Assembly (NCBI RefSeq): GCF_900100345.1
Contig: NZ_FMTT01000018.1
Location: 1-64,000, forward strand
Reading direction: 5' to 3'
DNA from: Paenibacillus tianmuensis
GTDB lineage: Bacteria > Bacillota > Bacilli > Paenibacillales > NBRC-103111
DNA length: 64,000 nt
Shown here: positions 18,825 through 29,521 of the stretch, in pieces
How the letters are laid out: each line of letters begins with the position of its first letter
How positions within the stretch are numbered: position 1 is the first letter of the stretch
The notes under the pieces: generated by a model
What the model saw: only the letters and a program-made list of their open reading frames with translations
Told to the model about the DNA's origin: nothing
The model's database searches: none
Translations under genes and position numbers: made by a program

Positions 18825-20921
18825 TTACTTCGTACCGACACTGATCGATTGAATGTCTCTGCTTTCGTATACCGTGTTTCCTTGTTTATCGATGATTTTG
18901 ATATAAGCCAAGTCGACTTTGGCGGAACCGGCAGACGAATCGACAACCGATAAAGGTACGTTTACAAGCAAGGTATCTCCGCTTAATTGAATAGGCTTTA
19001 TGACGCCGGAGCCCTTCGTTTCAAAGGCTGTCGCCGCATAAATCAATTCGCGCTTGGATGCGTCGCTTACCTGACGAAGCGTCTCTGCCGCTTGTGAACC
19101 ATGGAATACGGTCCCGGGAACGGGCGTCAGATCAGCCGGACCTCGGTAATCCAGCGCCGCCTTATCGTAAAGCAGGTGCGCTTCCACGGAATAGAACGGC
19201 ATAGCAGGCGTAAAGCCTTTCATCGTCAACGCTAAACCGATCTTCCCGTCCTTGATGCCTCCGACTTGCGCCAGACCGACCCCCAAAATATGAATCGGCG
19301 GTATCGAAACCGGTACGCTCGCTGCGGACTCGCGGAAAGCCTGTGCCGTTAAATTGTAGGTTCCGGGCTGCAGCGCCCGAAGCGTAACGGCGACTTCGCT
19401 ATTCCCCTGTCCGGCTGCGCGCCCGACTTCCTCCGTGCCGTTCAGCACACGGACGGTTGTCCCGGCGGCGGCTTTCAATTTAATTTGCACCGGGTTCCGC
19501 ACCGTCGCTTCCGCTGTCGGGCTGATCAGCACGGGGGCGGAAGGACGGTCGTCCGTGGAACCGCCGCCCGAACCGCTGTCGCTCCCGGAATCGGCGGGAG
19601 GCGAAGTCGGACGGGAGGATGAATCAGGCGCAGGCTGATTGGTGTTTTTGCTTTGGCTCTCCTCGAATTGTTTCTTCTCGTCCGCACTAAGCGTGCTCGT
19701 ATATTGATCCGTTGCCTTTTGATCCGCTTCAGCAACGGCTTTCTGGTTCTGGTCCCGAATACGCTGCCTGTCAGCTTCAATACGATCCAGCAAGGTCGCA
19801 AGCTTTGCCTGATTTTCGCGCAGCTGCCTTTGTTCCTGCTCGAATGCCGTATTTTTTTGCTCCGCCTGATTCTTCAACTGCTCCACTTCCGGATCGATGC
19901 CTGCATGTTTATCCAGGGCAGGTGGGTTGTGAATATCAAGCTTTCTTGAGGCGTCGGCAATGTTTGCGTTGGCGTCATTCACCACTTTTTGAGTCAGCTT
20001 CCCTGCGTCGACGGCCGATTTGGCCAAGTGGGACAGAAACCGGTCGAAATTGTTTCTTACGGCGTCCAGACCTGCCGGCGTCGTGATTTTCAGAATCGAA
20101 CGCTCGTCCGGCTTATTCACGCCTTTATCCAGATTTTCCTGGAGCTGCGCTTTAATTTTATCTTGTTCTTTCTGAATATCCCCGATATTCTTGATAAAGC
20201 TTTCAAGCACTTTTTTATCCACGGCTTCTACCAATGCTTTGGGGTCCGCGTACTCCGCCCGGGTCCTCAGATCGTTATTCAGCCCAGGGGAATCGAGACT
20301 CGCCTGCTGAGCCGGGTACACCGACACGATTCCCGCATCCTGCTCTTTCTTGCGGTCCGCAGCGGATTCAGCCTCCGAAACGGAAACGATTCCCGCCGCC
20401 ACGGCCATCGTCGTTTTCCCTGTCTTCCAATTGACGGATGTCATGAAGTTCGTTCCCCTGACACCCATGACCGCCGTCGGCGTCTCGACTTCGAATTCAT
20501 CTTTCGAGCCGACCAAGGATTTGATTTTCGCCCATAAGCTGCCTGCCCAGGATTTCACCTTCGTTTTCTTGCCGCCGTTTTTTTCAACCAGTTCAGATAT
20601 GTATACTTCAGAATTTGCGCCGATCGTAATCTCGCCTTCGTGGTCCACGACCCGCAGCACAACCGAGGAGGACGGACCGGTTACGATCGAATCGCCCTGA
20701 TTCAAATTCAAGTCCTGATACGCCGCATATGACCTGGAGCCACCCGATTTCTTGTAGGTTACATCTCCCGTTACTTCAATGACAGCCGCCGACCGGGCCG
20801 ATTTGGCATTCGCCGGGCTTGCGAGAGCGATCGAGGTTGTCCCTTGAAGCGCCATTGCGAAAACAAGCGCCCAAAGTACCGGCTTCCGCTTCCGTCGATT
20901 GAACCTTCCTGCGTTCGCCAC
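18825..20921 (-). CDS. Secreted FecR-domain protein with coiled coil and cohesin-like C-terminus
   Basis: A 698-residue surface protein. A basic N-terminus and signal peptide (about 12-40) precede a FecR domain (about 45-175; GDSIVTGPSSSVVLRVVD and VETPTAVMGVRGTNF are typical). Next comes a long helical, Gln/Lys-rich coiled-coil region (about 200-400), a Ser/Pro/Gly linker (PAPDSSSRPTSPPADSGSDS), an Ig-like segment and a C-terminal domain resembling cohesin-type folds (SVEAHLLYDKAALDYRG). It has no membrane anchor other than the signal. FecR domains are extracytoplasmic sensing or scaffold modules. It lies 58 bases after the CHASE2 cyclase gene and 28 before the NHL gene, on one transcript by spacing. 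The ligand is unknown. Confidence 0.88.
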   Translation of the reverse strand: MANAGRFNRRKRKPVLWALVFAMALQGTTSIALASPANAKSARSAAVIEVTGDVTYKKSGGSRSYAAYQDLNLNQGDSIVTGPSSSVVLRVVDHEGEITIGANSEVYISELVEKNGGKKTKVKSWAGSLWAKIKSLVGSKDEFEVETPTAVMGVRGTNFMTSVNWKTGKTTMAVAAGIVSVSEAESAADRKKEQDAGIVSVYPAQQASLDSPGLNNDLRTRAEYADPKALVEAVDKKVLESFIKNIGDIQKEQDKIKAQLQENLDKGVNKPDERSILKITTPAGLDAVRNNFDRFLSHLAKSAVDAGKLTQKVVNDANANIADASRKLDIHNPPALDKHAGIDPEVEQLKNQAEQKNTAFEQEQRQLRENQAKLATLLDRIEADRQRIRDQNQKAVAEADQKATDQYTSTLSADEKKQFEESQSKNTNQPAPDSSSRPTSPPADSGSDSGSGGGSTDDRPSAPVLISPTAEATVRNPVQIKLKAAAGTTVRVLNGTEEVGRAAGQGNSEVAVTLRALQPGTYNLTAQAFRESAASVPVSIPPIHILGVGLAQVGGIKDGKIGLALTMKGFTPAMPFYSVEAHLLYDKAALDYRGPADLTPVPGTVFHGSQAAETLRQVSDASKRELIYAATAFETKGSGVIKPIQLSGDTLLVNVPLSVVDSSAGSAKVDLAYIKIIDKQGNTVYESRDIQSISVGTK

Positions 20922-20979
20922 AACAAAACTCCTCTCCAGAATCCAAAAATCTAATCATATTGTAAAGTGAGAACCGGCA

Positions 20980-22800
20980 TTATTCAACGAAATTCGGCAA
21001 ATGAACGTCTTTCATTCCCAGCACCTCAAAGAGCTTGAGCGGGACGCTTTTGCCTTTCATTAACTTCTCCCCGGCAAATTGATAATCGAAAGCGTATTTC
21101 GTCAGCTCGTAAGTCGCTTCGGATACAAGAATCTGATTCGGCAGCGTATTGGACTCGATGCGGGCGGCCGTATTCACGTTGTCGCCAATCGCCGTATAAT
21201 CAACCCGCAAGTAAGACCCGATATTGCCGACCACAACATCGCCGGTGTTAATACCGATGCCGATGCTGATCGAGACGCCGTATTTTTCCAGCACCTCGGC
21301 GCGCACATTCTCCATCCCCTGCTGAATTTCATAGGCGGTTTTGACCGCATAATACGGATGATCCGGCACATCCAGCGGAGCATTATACAGGATCATCGCC
21401 GCATCCCCGATAAATTTGTCGATCGTGCCGTGGTTTTCGAGGGCCCGCTCCGTGATTAAGTTAAACATCATATTCAAGAAGTCGACCACTTCTTCGGGCT
21501 TCAGCTTCTCGGACAGCGGAGTAAACCCGCGGACGTCGAGGAACAGAATCGTTAGTTCCTTGCTGATCCCCCCGAGTTGGATTTCCTGCTCGCTGCTTGC
21601 AATCTCTTTGACCAGATCGGGAGAAATATAGCGTCCGAACTGCTTGGTAATGTAATTTTTTTGCTTCGTCTCAAAATAGGTTTTCATCGACAAATTGCCG
21701 GAATAAGCGAGGAGCCCGCAAGCCACCGCATCGACAATGTCCAGGTACTTCGAGGTTGCCGCAAAATACCCGTACTGTCCGACAAACAGAAGCACGACGA
21801 CCCCTATCGCAAAAACCGCTCCGCTGATGGCCCGCAGCCGCCAAGTTATCCATCCGAGCAGCAGAACGACCAGAAGTGTAAGCCCAAATTCGATCCGCTT
21901 GTCTACAGGCAGCACGACCTGCTGCTTTAAGATCTGATTTAAAATATTGGCATGCGCATACACCAGATGCATGTGCTTCTCCACCGGGGTAACGCCCTCG
22001 TCCGAGCCGGGAGCCGTATAGCCGACAAGCACTAGCCGATCTTTGAACGTCTGAGGGGACACGCCGCCCTTCAGCACTTTGGCGAACGGAATCGTTTCAA
22101 AATCAAATTCCTTCGCATCCCAGCGGATCAGCATCTCCGACTTGGGACGTCCGTCTAATAAAGGCAGGTTCAGATACCGGCTCACATCGACTCCGGCAAG
22201 CTGCGCCATCGCAAGCCCAAACGACGGATATACCCCTTGAGGCGAATTGATCTGCAGCCAGTTGGAGCGAATGACGCCATCGCTGTCGTAGGCCGCATTG
22301 ATATGCGATTTTCCAACCGACCGGCGGAAAGAGGGAATCGGTTCCGTTATCGAGCGTGCAGTCAGCAGTTCCCCTGCCTTCACTTTCATCGACCGGTCGA
22401 ATTGATTTTCCAGGTTCGCATGGGATGGAATGACGATGTTGTTATGTTTAGCCAATTCGTCGGCCAGTGCCCGGTCGCTTTCCGGCTTGTCACTTTCGGA
22501 GTATAACTCGATATCGAAGCCGATCGCTTTGACGCCCGCGCTTTCAAGCTGTTTGATCAGCTCCGCGTATACTTTGCGGTCCCAAGGGTAAGGCCCTACT
22601 TCCCGAATGGAGGCGGAATCGATGCCGATGACGACAATATCCTCATGCGGGGCTTGAGTCATGGTTTGCGTCACGTTAAAATTATATAAACTGTCGGATA
22701 ATACCTTGAGCGCTCCGGTCGTCAAAAGCACGATGCACAGCAGCACGATAACCACATTGCCCGCCGCGATAACGCCGGTTTTGCTCCATCCCTTTTTCAT
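20980..22800 (-). CDS. CHASE2-domain class III adenylate cyclase
   Basis: Membrane receptor cyclase. An N-terminal membrane helix, a large extracytoplasmic CHASE2 domain (about 45-310), about three further membrane helices (about 315-385) and a cytoplasmic class III cyclase domain (about 410-595). The catalytic set is complete: metal-binding Asp422 (FLDVRGFT) and Asp466 (KFIGDAAM), adenine-selecting Lys462 and Thr536 (YTAIGD), and transition-state Asn543 and Arg547 (NVNTAAR). This predicts cAMP, not cGMP. Length (606) is typical for CHASE2 cyclases. Such cyclases are uncommon in Bacillus-like genomes. It heads a run with the FecR and NHL genes, so the CHASE2 domain may sense something these surface proteins bind. 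No cAMP receptor is seen in the window. Confidence 0.93.
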   Translation of the reverse strand: MKKGWSKTGVIAAGNVVIVLLCIVLLTTGALKVLSDSLYNFNVTQTMTQAPHEDIVVIGIDSASIREVGPYPWDRKVYAELIKQLESAGVKAIGFDIELYSESDKPESDRALADELAKHNNIVIPSHANLENQFDRSMKVKAGELLTARSITEPIPSFRRSVGKSHINAAYDSDGVIRSNWLQINSPQGVYPSFGLAMAQLAGVDVSRYLNLPLLDGRPKSEMLIRWDAKEFDFETIPFAKVLKGGVSPQTFKDRLVLVGYTAPGSDEGVTPVEKHMHLVYAHANILNQILKQQVVLPVDKRIEFGLTLLVVLLLGWITWRLRAISGAVFAIGVVVLLFVGQYGYFAATSKYLDIVDAVACGLLAYSGNLSMKTYFETKQKNYITKQFGRYISPDLVKEIASSEQEIQLGGISKELTILFLDVRGFTPLSEKLKPEEVVDFLNMMFNLITERALENHGTIDKFIGDAAMILYNAPLDVPDHPYYAVKTAYEIQQGMENVRAEVLEKYGVSISIGIGINTGDVVVGNIGSYLRVDYTAIGDNVNTAARIESNTLPNQILVSEATYELTKYAFDYQFAGEKLMKGKSVPLKLFEVLGMKDVHLPNFVE

Positions 22801-22889
22801 AAAAGCCCCCTGTTTTTCTGGCGGTTTCCGCTATTCATCTTACCATAAAATGCCGAACCGAAGTTATTTATTTCAGGTTGAGCCGCTAG

Positions 22890-22926
22890 AAAAAGAGCCT
22901 GCTTCCACGAAGGAAACAGGCTCTTT
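22890..22926 (-). terminator. Terminator of the ferredoxin gene
   Basis: On the minus strand a stem AAAGAGCCTGTTTCC / GGAAGCAGGCTCTTT is followed by a T-run. It is 27 bases after the ferredoxin stop and separates it from the cyclase cluster. Confidence 0.85.
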
Positions 22927-22953
22927 GCTATGAAGCTATAGGTATTCGAAGTA

Positions 22954-23788
<835 letters not shown>

Positions 23789-23792
<4 letters not shown>

Positions 23793-25096
23793 TAATCTTC
23801 CTCCTCCAATCCCTTTAACCGGAGATGATCCATCTGTAGCGACGTGCCGCGCCTCTTGGTGTTGCGGATGAGCGCGGAGGGATCGTTGCCAAGCATCCCC
23901 GCAGTTAGAATCACGCCTTCGCCGTACTTGTCGCGAAGCGCATCCATCGCCTGATTCAGCTTCTCCTTTACAGGCTGCTTCTGATAACTGAACAAATCGA
24001 GCTGGACGGCAAGCTCTTGCTTGGCTGTCAGATTCTGCAGCGTCACGCCCAGCAATCGTACCGGGAGCCCTTCCTTCCAGTGAGCGTCGAACAAGTGGCA
24101 GGCCGCCCGGTAGATGTCGTCCGCGCTTTCCGAAGGCTCGGGCAGCTTCGAAGCCCGCGTGATCGTCTTCATATCGGGATCGCGTATCGAGATTTGTACC
24201 GTCTCTGCGACCAAGCCCTGCCGGCGCAGCCGCCGCCCGACTTGGTCGGACAAATTCAGAAACACCCGGTGGATGTCGGCCCGGTCCGTATAATTAACCG
24301 GCAGGGTCGTCGCATGGCCGATCGATTTGCTTTGTTCTTTATCCGGATTAACCGGCGAGTTGTCCTCGCCGTTGGCCGCCCGCTTCAATGCCGGACCGAG
24401 CACGCCGAACCGGTCGCTCAGCAGCCGCTCGTCGGCATTGGCCAACTGGCCGAGCGTATGAATTTGCAGCCGCTTCAGCTTTTCCGCGGTCTTCTTGCCG
24501 ATGCCGAACAGGCTGGCGCATGGATGCGGCCACAACACGGTCGACACGTCCCGTTTGCGCAGCACCGAGATGCCGTTGGGCTTTTTCATATCGGAAGCCA
24601 TTTTGGCCAGCAGCTTGTTCGGCGCAACGCCGATCGAGCAAGGCAGATGAAGCTCTTCGCGGATTCGCTTTTGAATCATTTCGGCAATTTCGAGCGGGGC
24701 TCCGAACATCTTGGAACCGGTAATATCGACGTAGCATTCGTCTATCGACACCGCTTCAACGAGCGGCGAATATTCGTATGTGATCTTCATAAACCGTCTG
24801 GAAAACTGTCTGTACAGGTCAAAATCCGGGCGAATCAATATTAAACCGGGGCAGAGCTTGTCGGCTTCCCGCACCAGCATCCCGGTCTTCACTCCGCGCG
24901 CCCTCGCCTTATAGGAGCAGGTAACGATAATACCCTTGCGCAGTTCTACGCTCCCGGCTACCGCAATGGGTTTGTCTTTGTATTTATCGGGTTCTACCGC
25001 TTCATGGACCGAGCAATAGAACGCGTTCATATCGATGTGGAGAATCACTCTGCCGTTCACGGGATAGCCGTTGGCCCTCCCATTTGTCTCAACCAT
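23789..25096 (-). CDS. dinB: DNA polymerase IV (Y-family)
   Basis: Translesion DNA polymerase that copies past damaged bases. The palm catalytic residues are in ILHIDMNAFYCSV (first Asp) and AVSIDECYVDITGS (Asp-Glu pair). The helix-hairpin-helix LFGIGKKTAEKLKRL lies in the thumb, and the little-finger domain follows. A QLDLF pentapeptide near residue 374 is a beta-clamp-binding motif. Length is 435 residues, slightly over the usual 350-410, with a short basic tail (NTKRRGTSLQMDHLRLKG). No LexA-type SOS box is evident upstream, but the region between this gene and cimA is short. It is followed by the coupled mobB gene. Confidence 0.94.
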
Positions 25097-25262
25097 GGCA
25101 TCCGCCTCCCGTCCTCTTACTTACAGCATAATTCGCCCGAAGCGCCGAGGTCAAGCCGGGGATATTTTCAGGATTAGCAATATCCTTCGGCAGATACATT
25201 GTGCTATAATTATTAATTATACTTTAGCGCAATAAAACGTTTGGACAAACAGGAGGATCATT

Positions 25263-26882
25263 ATGGCGGGCACGGTTAAAATTTTCGATACTACGCTTCG
25301 AGACGGCACTCAGGGCGAAGGCGTCAGCCTCTCCGTCGAAGACAAACTCAAAATCGCCCAAAAGCTGGACGCGCTGGGCGTTTCCTATATTGAAGGCGGT
25401 TGGCCCGGCAGCAATAACAAAGATATTGAATTTTTTACGCGCGTGAAGGAACTGAAATTGACGCATGCGAAAATTACAGCCTTCGGCAGCACGCGACGCA
25501 AAGAGACGCTGGCGGAAAACGACTCTAACCTGAACCGGATTCTCGAGATCGGCGTTCAGGCCGCGGCGATCTTCGGCAAATCGTGGGATTTCCAAGTGCA
25601 TACGGCCATTCAGACGACGCTGGAAGAAAATTTGGCGATGATTTACGATTCGGTCCGTTATTTGAAGAATCATGGGCTGGAAGTCATTTACGATGCGGAG
25701 CACTTCTTCGACGGCTACAAGAGCAACCCGGAATATGCTCTGGCGACGATCAAGAAGGCCGAGGAAGCCGGCGCCGACTGGATTGCGCTGTGCGACACGA
25801 ACGGAGGCACGCTGCCTCATGAAATTTCAGCCATCGTGACCAAAGTGACGACCTCGCTCTCCTGTTCGATCGGCATTCATGCGCACAACGATTGCGAGCT
25901 CGGCGTAGCGAACAGCCTTGCCGCCGTCATGGCCGGAGCCCGGCAAGTGCAGGGCACGATCAACGGCTACGGGGAGCGGTGCGGCAATGCCAATCTCGTA
26001 TCCGTCATTCCGAATTTGCAGTTAAAGCTGAAGTACGATGTGATCAGCCCGGAGCAATTGGCCAGCCTGTCCAGTGTGGCGCGCTATGTCAGCGAAATCG
26101 CCAACATGCATATGCCGGTTAACCAGCCTTACGTCGGTTCTGCGGCATTCGCACATAAAGGCGGTATTCACGTGTCGGCGATTTTGCGCGATTCCAGCAC
26201 GTACGAGCATATCAAGCCTGAACTGGTCGGCAACAAGCAGCGCGTGCTCGTCTCGGAGCTTGCCGGACAAAGCAACCTTGTCTTCAAGACTCAGGAGCTG
26301 GGCTTGGACTTCGATACGACGAACCAGCAGACCAAGCAGCTCATCGAGCAAATCAAAGAGATGGAGCATCAGGGCTATCAGTTCGAAGGCGCGGACGCCA
26401 CGCTGGAGCTTCTGATCCGGGACGCCTACGGCAAACTGGAGGAAGTGTTCACGCTCGACTCGTTTAAAATTATGGTAGCCAAATCCGCCGATCAACCGGT
26501 GCTTTCCGAAGCGATCGTCAAGTTGAACGTTCACGGCAAAACAATCTACAATGCCGCCGAAGGCAACGGTCCTGTGAATGCGCTGGACAACGCCTTGCGC
26601 AAATGTCTGGTCGAATATTATCCGGATATCAACAACATGCATTTGTCCGATTATAAAGTGCGCGTCTTGGACGAGAAGGACACCACGGCGGCGAAAGTTC
26701 GCGTGCTGATCGAATCGACCGATTTCAATAGCACGTGGAGCACCGTCGGCGTATCGGAAAATATTATCGAAGCGAGCTGGCACGCCCTTGTCGACAGCAT
26801 CCGGTATGCGCTGCTCGGCATGACCCGGGCGGCCGACAAGCCGGAAGAAAGCCGGGAACGTCTCGGGCTCGTAAATCACTAA
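25263..26882 (+). CDS. cimA: (R)-citramalate synthase CimA
   Basis: Condenses pyruvate and acetyl-CoA to (R)-citramalate, a threonine-independent entry to isoleucine. The catalytic TIM barrel begins VKIFDTTLRDGTQGEGVS. The metal-binding HxH is in GIHAHNDCELG, and GTINGYGERCGNANL is typical of the DRE-TIM family. A C-terminal regulatory LeuA dimerisation domain (about 390-520) is present. The family form with IEGGWPGSN rather than the LeuA-type sequence, and the 539-residue length, favour citramalate synthase over 2-isopropylmalate synthase. AGGAGG precedes the start and a TATAAT lies at 25205-25210. No T-box leader is seen. A strong terminator follows, so it is monocistronic. Confidence 0.93.
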   Translation: MAGTVKIFDTTLRDGTQGEGVSLSVEDKLKIAQKLDALGVSYIEGGWPGSNNKDIEFFTRVKELKLTHAKITAFGSTRRKETLAENDSNLNRILEIGVQAAAIFGKSWDFQVHTAIQTTLEENLAMIYDSVRYLKNHGLEVIYDAEHFFDGYKSNPEYALATIKKAEEAGADWIALCDTNGGTLPHEISAIVTKVTTSLSCSIGIHAHNDCELGVANSLAAVMAGARQVQGTINGYGERCGNANLVSVIPNLQLKLKYDVISPEQLASLSSVARYVSEIANMHMPVNQPYVGSAAFAHKGGIHVSAILRDSSTYEHIKPELVGNKQRVLVSELAGQSNLVFKTQELGLDFDTTNQQTKQLIEQIKEMEHQGYQFEGADATLELLIRDAYGKLEEVFTLDSFKIMVAKSADQPVLSEAIVKLNVHGKTIYNAAEGNGPVNALDNALRKCLVEYYPDINNMHLSDYKVRVLDEKDTTAAKVRVLIESTDFNSTWSTVGVSENIIEASWHALVDSIRYALLGMTRAADKPEESRERLGLVNH

Positions 26883-26896
26883 ATTAACTATTGTAA

Positions 26897-26944
26897 AAAA
26901 CAAGCCGCAATCCTCTCCAGCCGGAGACATTGCGGCTTGTTTTG
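26897..26944. terminator. Bidirectional terminator after cimA
   Basis: AAACAAGCCGCAAT and ATTGCGGCTTGTTT form a long stem with A-run before and T-run after. It lies between cimA and the convergent TlpA-like gene and can serve both. Confidence 0.9.
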
Positions 26945-26977
26945 ATTAGCGGCTCGCCAACAGCGCGGATGCCAAGT

Positions 26978-27514
26978 TCAACTTGCGATGAGCCGCTTGA
27001 TCTTATCCTCCAATTGGTCCGGAGGCAGCACATGAACAACTTCCTTCAAGCGCCCTTGCCGGTCGATCAGGAAGCTTGTCGGGACGAATAACAGCCGGTA
27101 GGCGTCAGCCGCCTCTCCACTCGTATCCAGCAGCACCGGGAACGAAAATTGCGCCTGGTTGACGAAGCGCCGAACCGCGTTCAGCTCATCCCCTCTGGTG
27201 ACGTTGACCGCATAGAGATCGAACTGTCCTTTGTAACGGTCGTAAACCTGTTTTAAGGCAGGAGCTTCTTCACGGCACGGGCCACACCATGAAGCCCAGA
27301 AATTAACCATGAGCGGCTTCTCTCGGGCTCCCCCGACCTTATATTCTCCCCCATCCAGTCCCTTCAGGGTAAATGCAGGCACCGGCGATTCCACCTTTAA
27401 TTCCGGCCGGCCCGCAGCCGAGACCGACGTCTTCCGCTCGATCCGTTCATTTTGAAATAGAGCCAGCCCCGCCAAAGTCAATGCAAATCCGAAAATCAGC
27501 AAGTTTCGCTTCAA
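26978..27514 (-). CDS. TlpA/ResA-like thiol-disulfide oxidoreductase
   Basis: Extracytoplasmic membrane-anchored thioredoxin-fold reductase. An N-terminal anchor (about 5-20, LLIFGFALTLAGLALF) is followed by a TlpA-like domain with FWASWCGPCREEAPAL (Cys-Gly-Pro-Cys) and cis-proline VPTSFLID. The length of 178 and the layout match ResA, which keeps cytochrome c apoproteins reduced for heme attachment, and similar Firmicutes proteins. No cytochrome c maturation genes flank it here, so the target is uncertain. The start ATG at 27514 is preceded by GGAGAG. It converges with cimA across a shared terminator. Confidence 0.9.
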   Translation of the reverse strand: MKRNLLIFGFALTLAGLALFQNERIERKTSVSAAGRPELKVESPVPAFTLKGLDGGEYKVGGAREKPLMVNFWASWCGPCREEAPALKQVYDRYKGQFDLYAVNVTRGDELNAVRRFVNQAQFSFPVLLDTSGEAADAYRLLFVPTSFLIDRQGRLKEVVHVLPPDQLEDKIKRLIAS

Positions 27515-27686
27515 GTGTCTCTCTCCTGTCTATACTCCGGCTTACTTACGGTACAGTATTCCCAATTTGCCGGAAAACGTTTCTAGCCGATCACGCTCCG
27601 CTGGATAAAGCCGGAAAGCATGGCGCCTTCCATGGAAGGGCACATTAACTTTACGATTTGGTCATTAGCGGAGGTTTGAATATCGT

Positions 27687-29003
27687 ATGGAGAAAGCAAA
27701 ACCGAAAAAGCTGCGGATTACGTTCGAAAGCGATATCGATAACTCGCCCTCAAAAGAAGATCCAACCACCGGCAGCGACAGCCCGAAAGCAGAGGACAAG
27801 GGCTCGAAAGGGGTCATATGGGAATTTATCGCCATCGCCAGCGTACCGCTTGTACTGGTTCTTGGCAATTCGATGCTTGTACCTATTTTGCCGGATATGC
27901 AGGAGCGCCTCGGCATTTCCAAATTCCAGAGCAGCTTGGTAATCACGTTGTTTTCCGTCACCGCAGGTCTCGTGATCCCGGTCGCCGGATATTTGTCCGA
28001 CCGTTTTTCCCGCAAAGCGATCATGATTCCTTCGTTGATCATTTACGGAGGGGCAGGGATCTTGGCGGGCTTGGGCGCCCTTTGGAATTCATACACCGTG
28101 ATCATTATTGCACGAGCGGTTCAAGGCTTGGGCGCGGCGGGAACCGCTCCAATTGCCATGGCGCTGGCCGGGGATTTGTACAAAGAAGGGATGGAGAGCA
28201 AGGCTCTGGGGTTGACGGAAGCTTCGAACGGGGCCGGCAAAGTGGTCAGCCCGATTCTCGGCTCGCTGCTTGCATTAATCGTATGGTATGCCGCTTTTTT
28301 CGCTTTTCCGTTGTTCTGCTTGTTATCTTTGCTTGCCGTCATGTTTCTGCTGAAGGAGCCTAAGAAGGAGCAAGCCCCGCCCAAGCTCGGCGAGTACCTG
28401 CGGAATATCGGCGCCATTTTGAAGCAAAAGGGGCGTTGGCTCATCACTTCGTTTTTTGCTGGCTCCATGGCTTTGTTCGTCTTATTCGGCGTCCTGTTTT
28501 ATTTATCGGACATTCTGGAGGCCGCCCCTTATCATATCGACGGGGTGATGAAAGGGCTCGTCCTCGCCATTCCGCTGCTCGGCATGGTGGTCACTTCCTA
28601 TACGACCGGCTCGCTCATCAAAAAGAACGGCACCCTGATGCGCTGGCTCATCAATATCGGCCTTGTTCTCATGACCGTGTCGCTCGGTTTATGCATTTTG
28701 TTCTACAATAAAAGCATGTATGTATTTATCGGCCTGCTGACTCTGAGCAGTATTGGGACCGGCATGCTTCTGCCCTGCTTGAACACGATGATTACCGGCT
28801 CCGTCGAGCGGGAGCAGCGGGGCATGATCACGTCGTTATACAGCAGCCTGCGTTTTCTGGGTGTCGCCTTCGGCCCTCCGCTGTTTGGGTGGATGATGGA
28901 CAAGTCGCATCAAATCGTGTTCATTACCGTTACATCTTTGTCGCTTCTGACGTTAATTCTTGCCTTCTTCTTCGTTAAGCCGCAGGGGAAAATCGGAGGG
29001 TAA
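27687..29003 (+). CDS. MFS transporter (drug:H+ antiporter-1 type)
   Basis: Twelve-segment major facilitator permease. A hydrophilic, charged N-terminal tail of about 40 residues precedes the first helix. Motif A is GYLSDRFSRKA between helices 2 and 3. A motif-C-like stretch NGAGKVVSPILGS in helix 5 is typical of exporters. The usual exporter cargo (drugs, siderophores, metabolites) cannot be predicted. Length is 438 residues. GGAGG lies about 12 bases before the ATG, a long but workable spacing. It is divergent from the TlpA-like gene and lies 64 bases before the JAMM peptidase gene on the same strand, so those two may be co-transcribed. Confidence 0.9.
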   Translation: MEKAKPKKLRITFESDIDNSPSKEDPTTGSDSPKAEDKGSKGVIWEFIAIASVPLVLVLGNSMLVPILPDMQERLGISKFQSSLVITLFSVTAGLVIPVAGYLSDRFSRKAIMIPSLIIYGGAGILAGLGALWNSYTVIIIARAVQGLGAAGTAPIAMALAGDLYKEGMESKALGLTEASNGAGKVVSPILGSLLALIVWYAAFFAFPLFCLLSLLAVMFLLKEPKKEQAPPKLGEYLRNIGAILKQKGRWLITSFFAGSMALFVLFGVLFYLSDILEAAPYHIDGVMKGLVLAIPLLGMVVTSYTTGSLIKKNGTLMRWLINIGLVLMTVSLGLCILFYNKSMYVFIGLLTLSSIGTGMLLPCLNTMITGSVEREQRGMITSLYSSLRFLGVAFGPPLFGWMMDKSHQIVFITVTSLSLLTLILAFFFVKPQGKIGG

Positions 29004-29067
29004 AAGGGAGCGGAATACGAACATATAGTGTATAATGGCGCAAAGACAATGAAAGGCGCCATTTCCA

Positions 29068-29514
29068 ATGCATCGATTGCAGATTCAAATTCGCCGACAA
29101 GCATGGTCCGAGATGATCGGCCACTGCCTTGAAGCAATGCCGCGCGAAGCGTGCGGCCTTCTTTTTGGCTGTCTGTCTGCGGCAGGCATTCCTGCGGCCG
29201 AGCATTATGTGCCGGTCGCCAACGCTGCGAAAAATCCGCTGCACAGCTTCGAGCTGCACCCGCAAGAACTTGTCCGGGCCCTATATGCCGCCAGCGGAAA
29301 GCAAGAACTGGTAGGGATCGTTCATTCCCATCCCCGCGCCGCTCCTTATCCGTCGGATCAAGATCTGGCGACCTTATGGCACACAACGCCTAGTCACTGG
29401 ATCGTTTCGCTGCGCAATCCGTCTTTGCCCGAGGTCAATGCCTTCGCCTTTCGGAAAAGGCAGCGGGAGAATTTTAGCCTAGAGGCGATTTCGTACGAAA
29501 TCGTTATGGAGTGA
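29068..29514 (+). CDS. JAMM/MPN+ (Mov34, M67-type) metallopeptidase
   Basis: Small zinc peptidase of 148 residues with a complete JAMM motif: Glu27 (PREACGLL), then His86-Ser-His88, seven residues, Ser96, two residues and Asp99 (VHSHPRAAPYPSDQD). Prokaryotic relatives trim the C-terminus of ubiquitin-like sulfur-carrier proteins (ThiS/MoaD/CysO type). The local sequence shows no sulfur carrier or E1-like gene, so the partner is unknown. It could also act as a general isopeptidase. The start ATG has a weak AAAGG-type site. It is preceded by the MFS gene on the same strand and converges with the exonuclease gene. Confidence 0.9.
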   Translation: MHRLQIQIRRQAWSEMIGHCLEAMPREACGLLFGCLSAAGIPAAEHYVPVANAAKNPLHSFELHPQELVRALYAASGKQELVGIVHSHPRAAPYPSDQDLATLWHTTPSHWIVSLRNPSLPEVNAFAFRKRQRENFSLEAISYEIVME

Positions 29515-29521
29515 CTTGATT

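Noticed and set aside
25097-25262. T-box leader before cimA
   Set aside because: No T-box sequence or specifier structure is visible in the short leader; only a TATAAT and ribosome-binding site.
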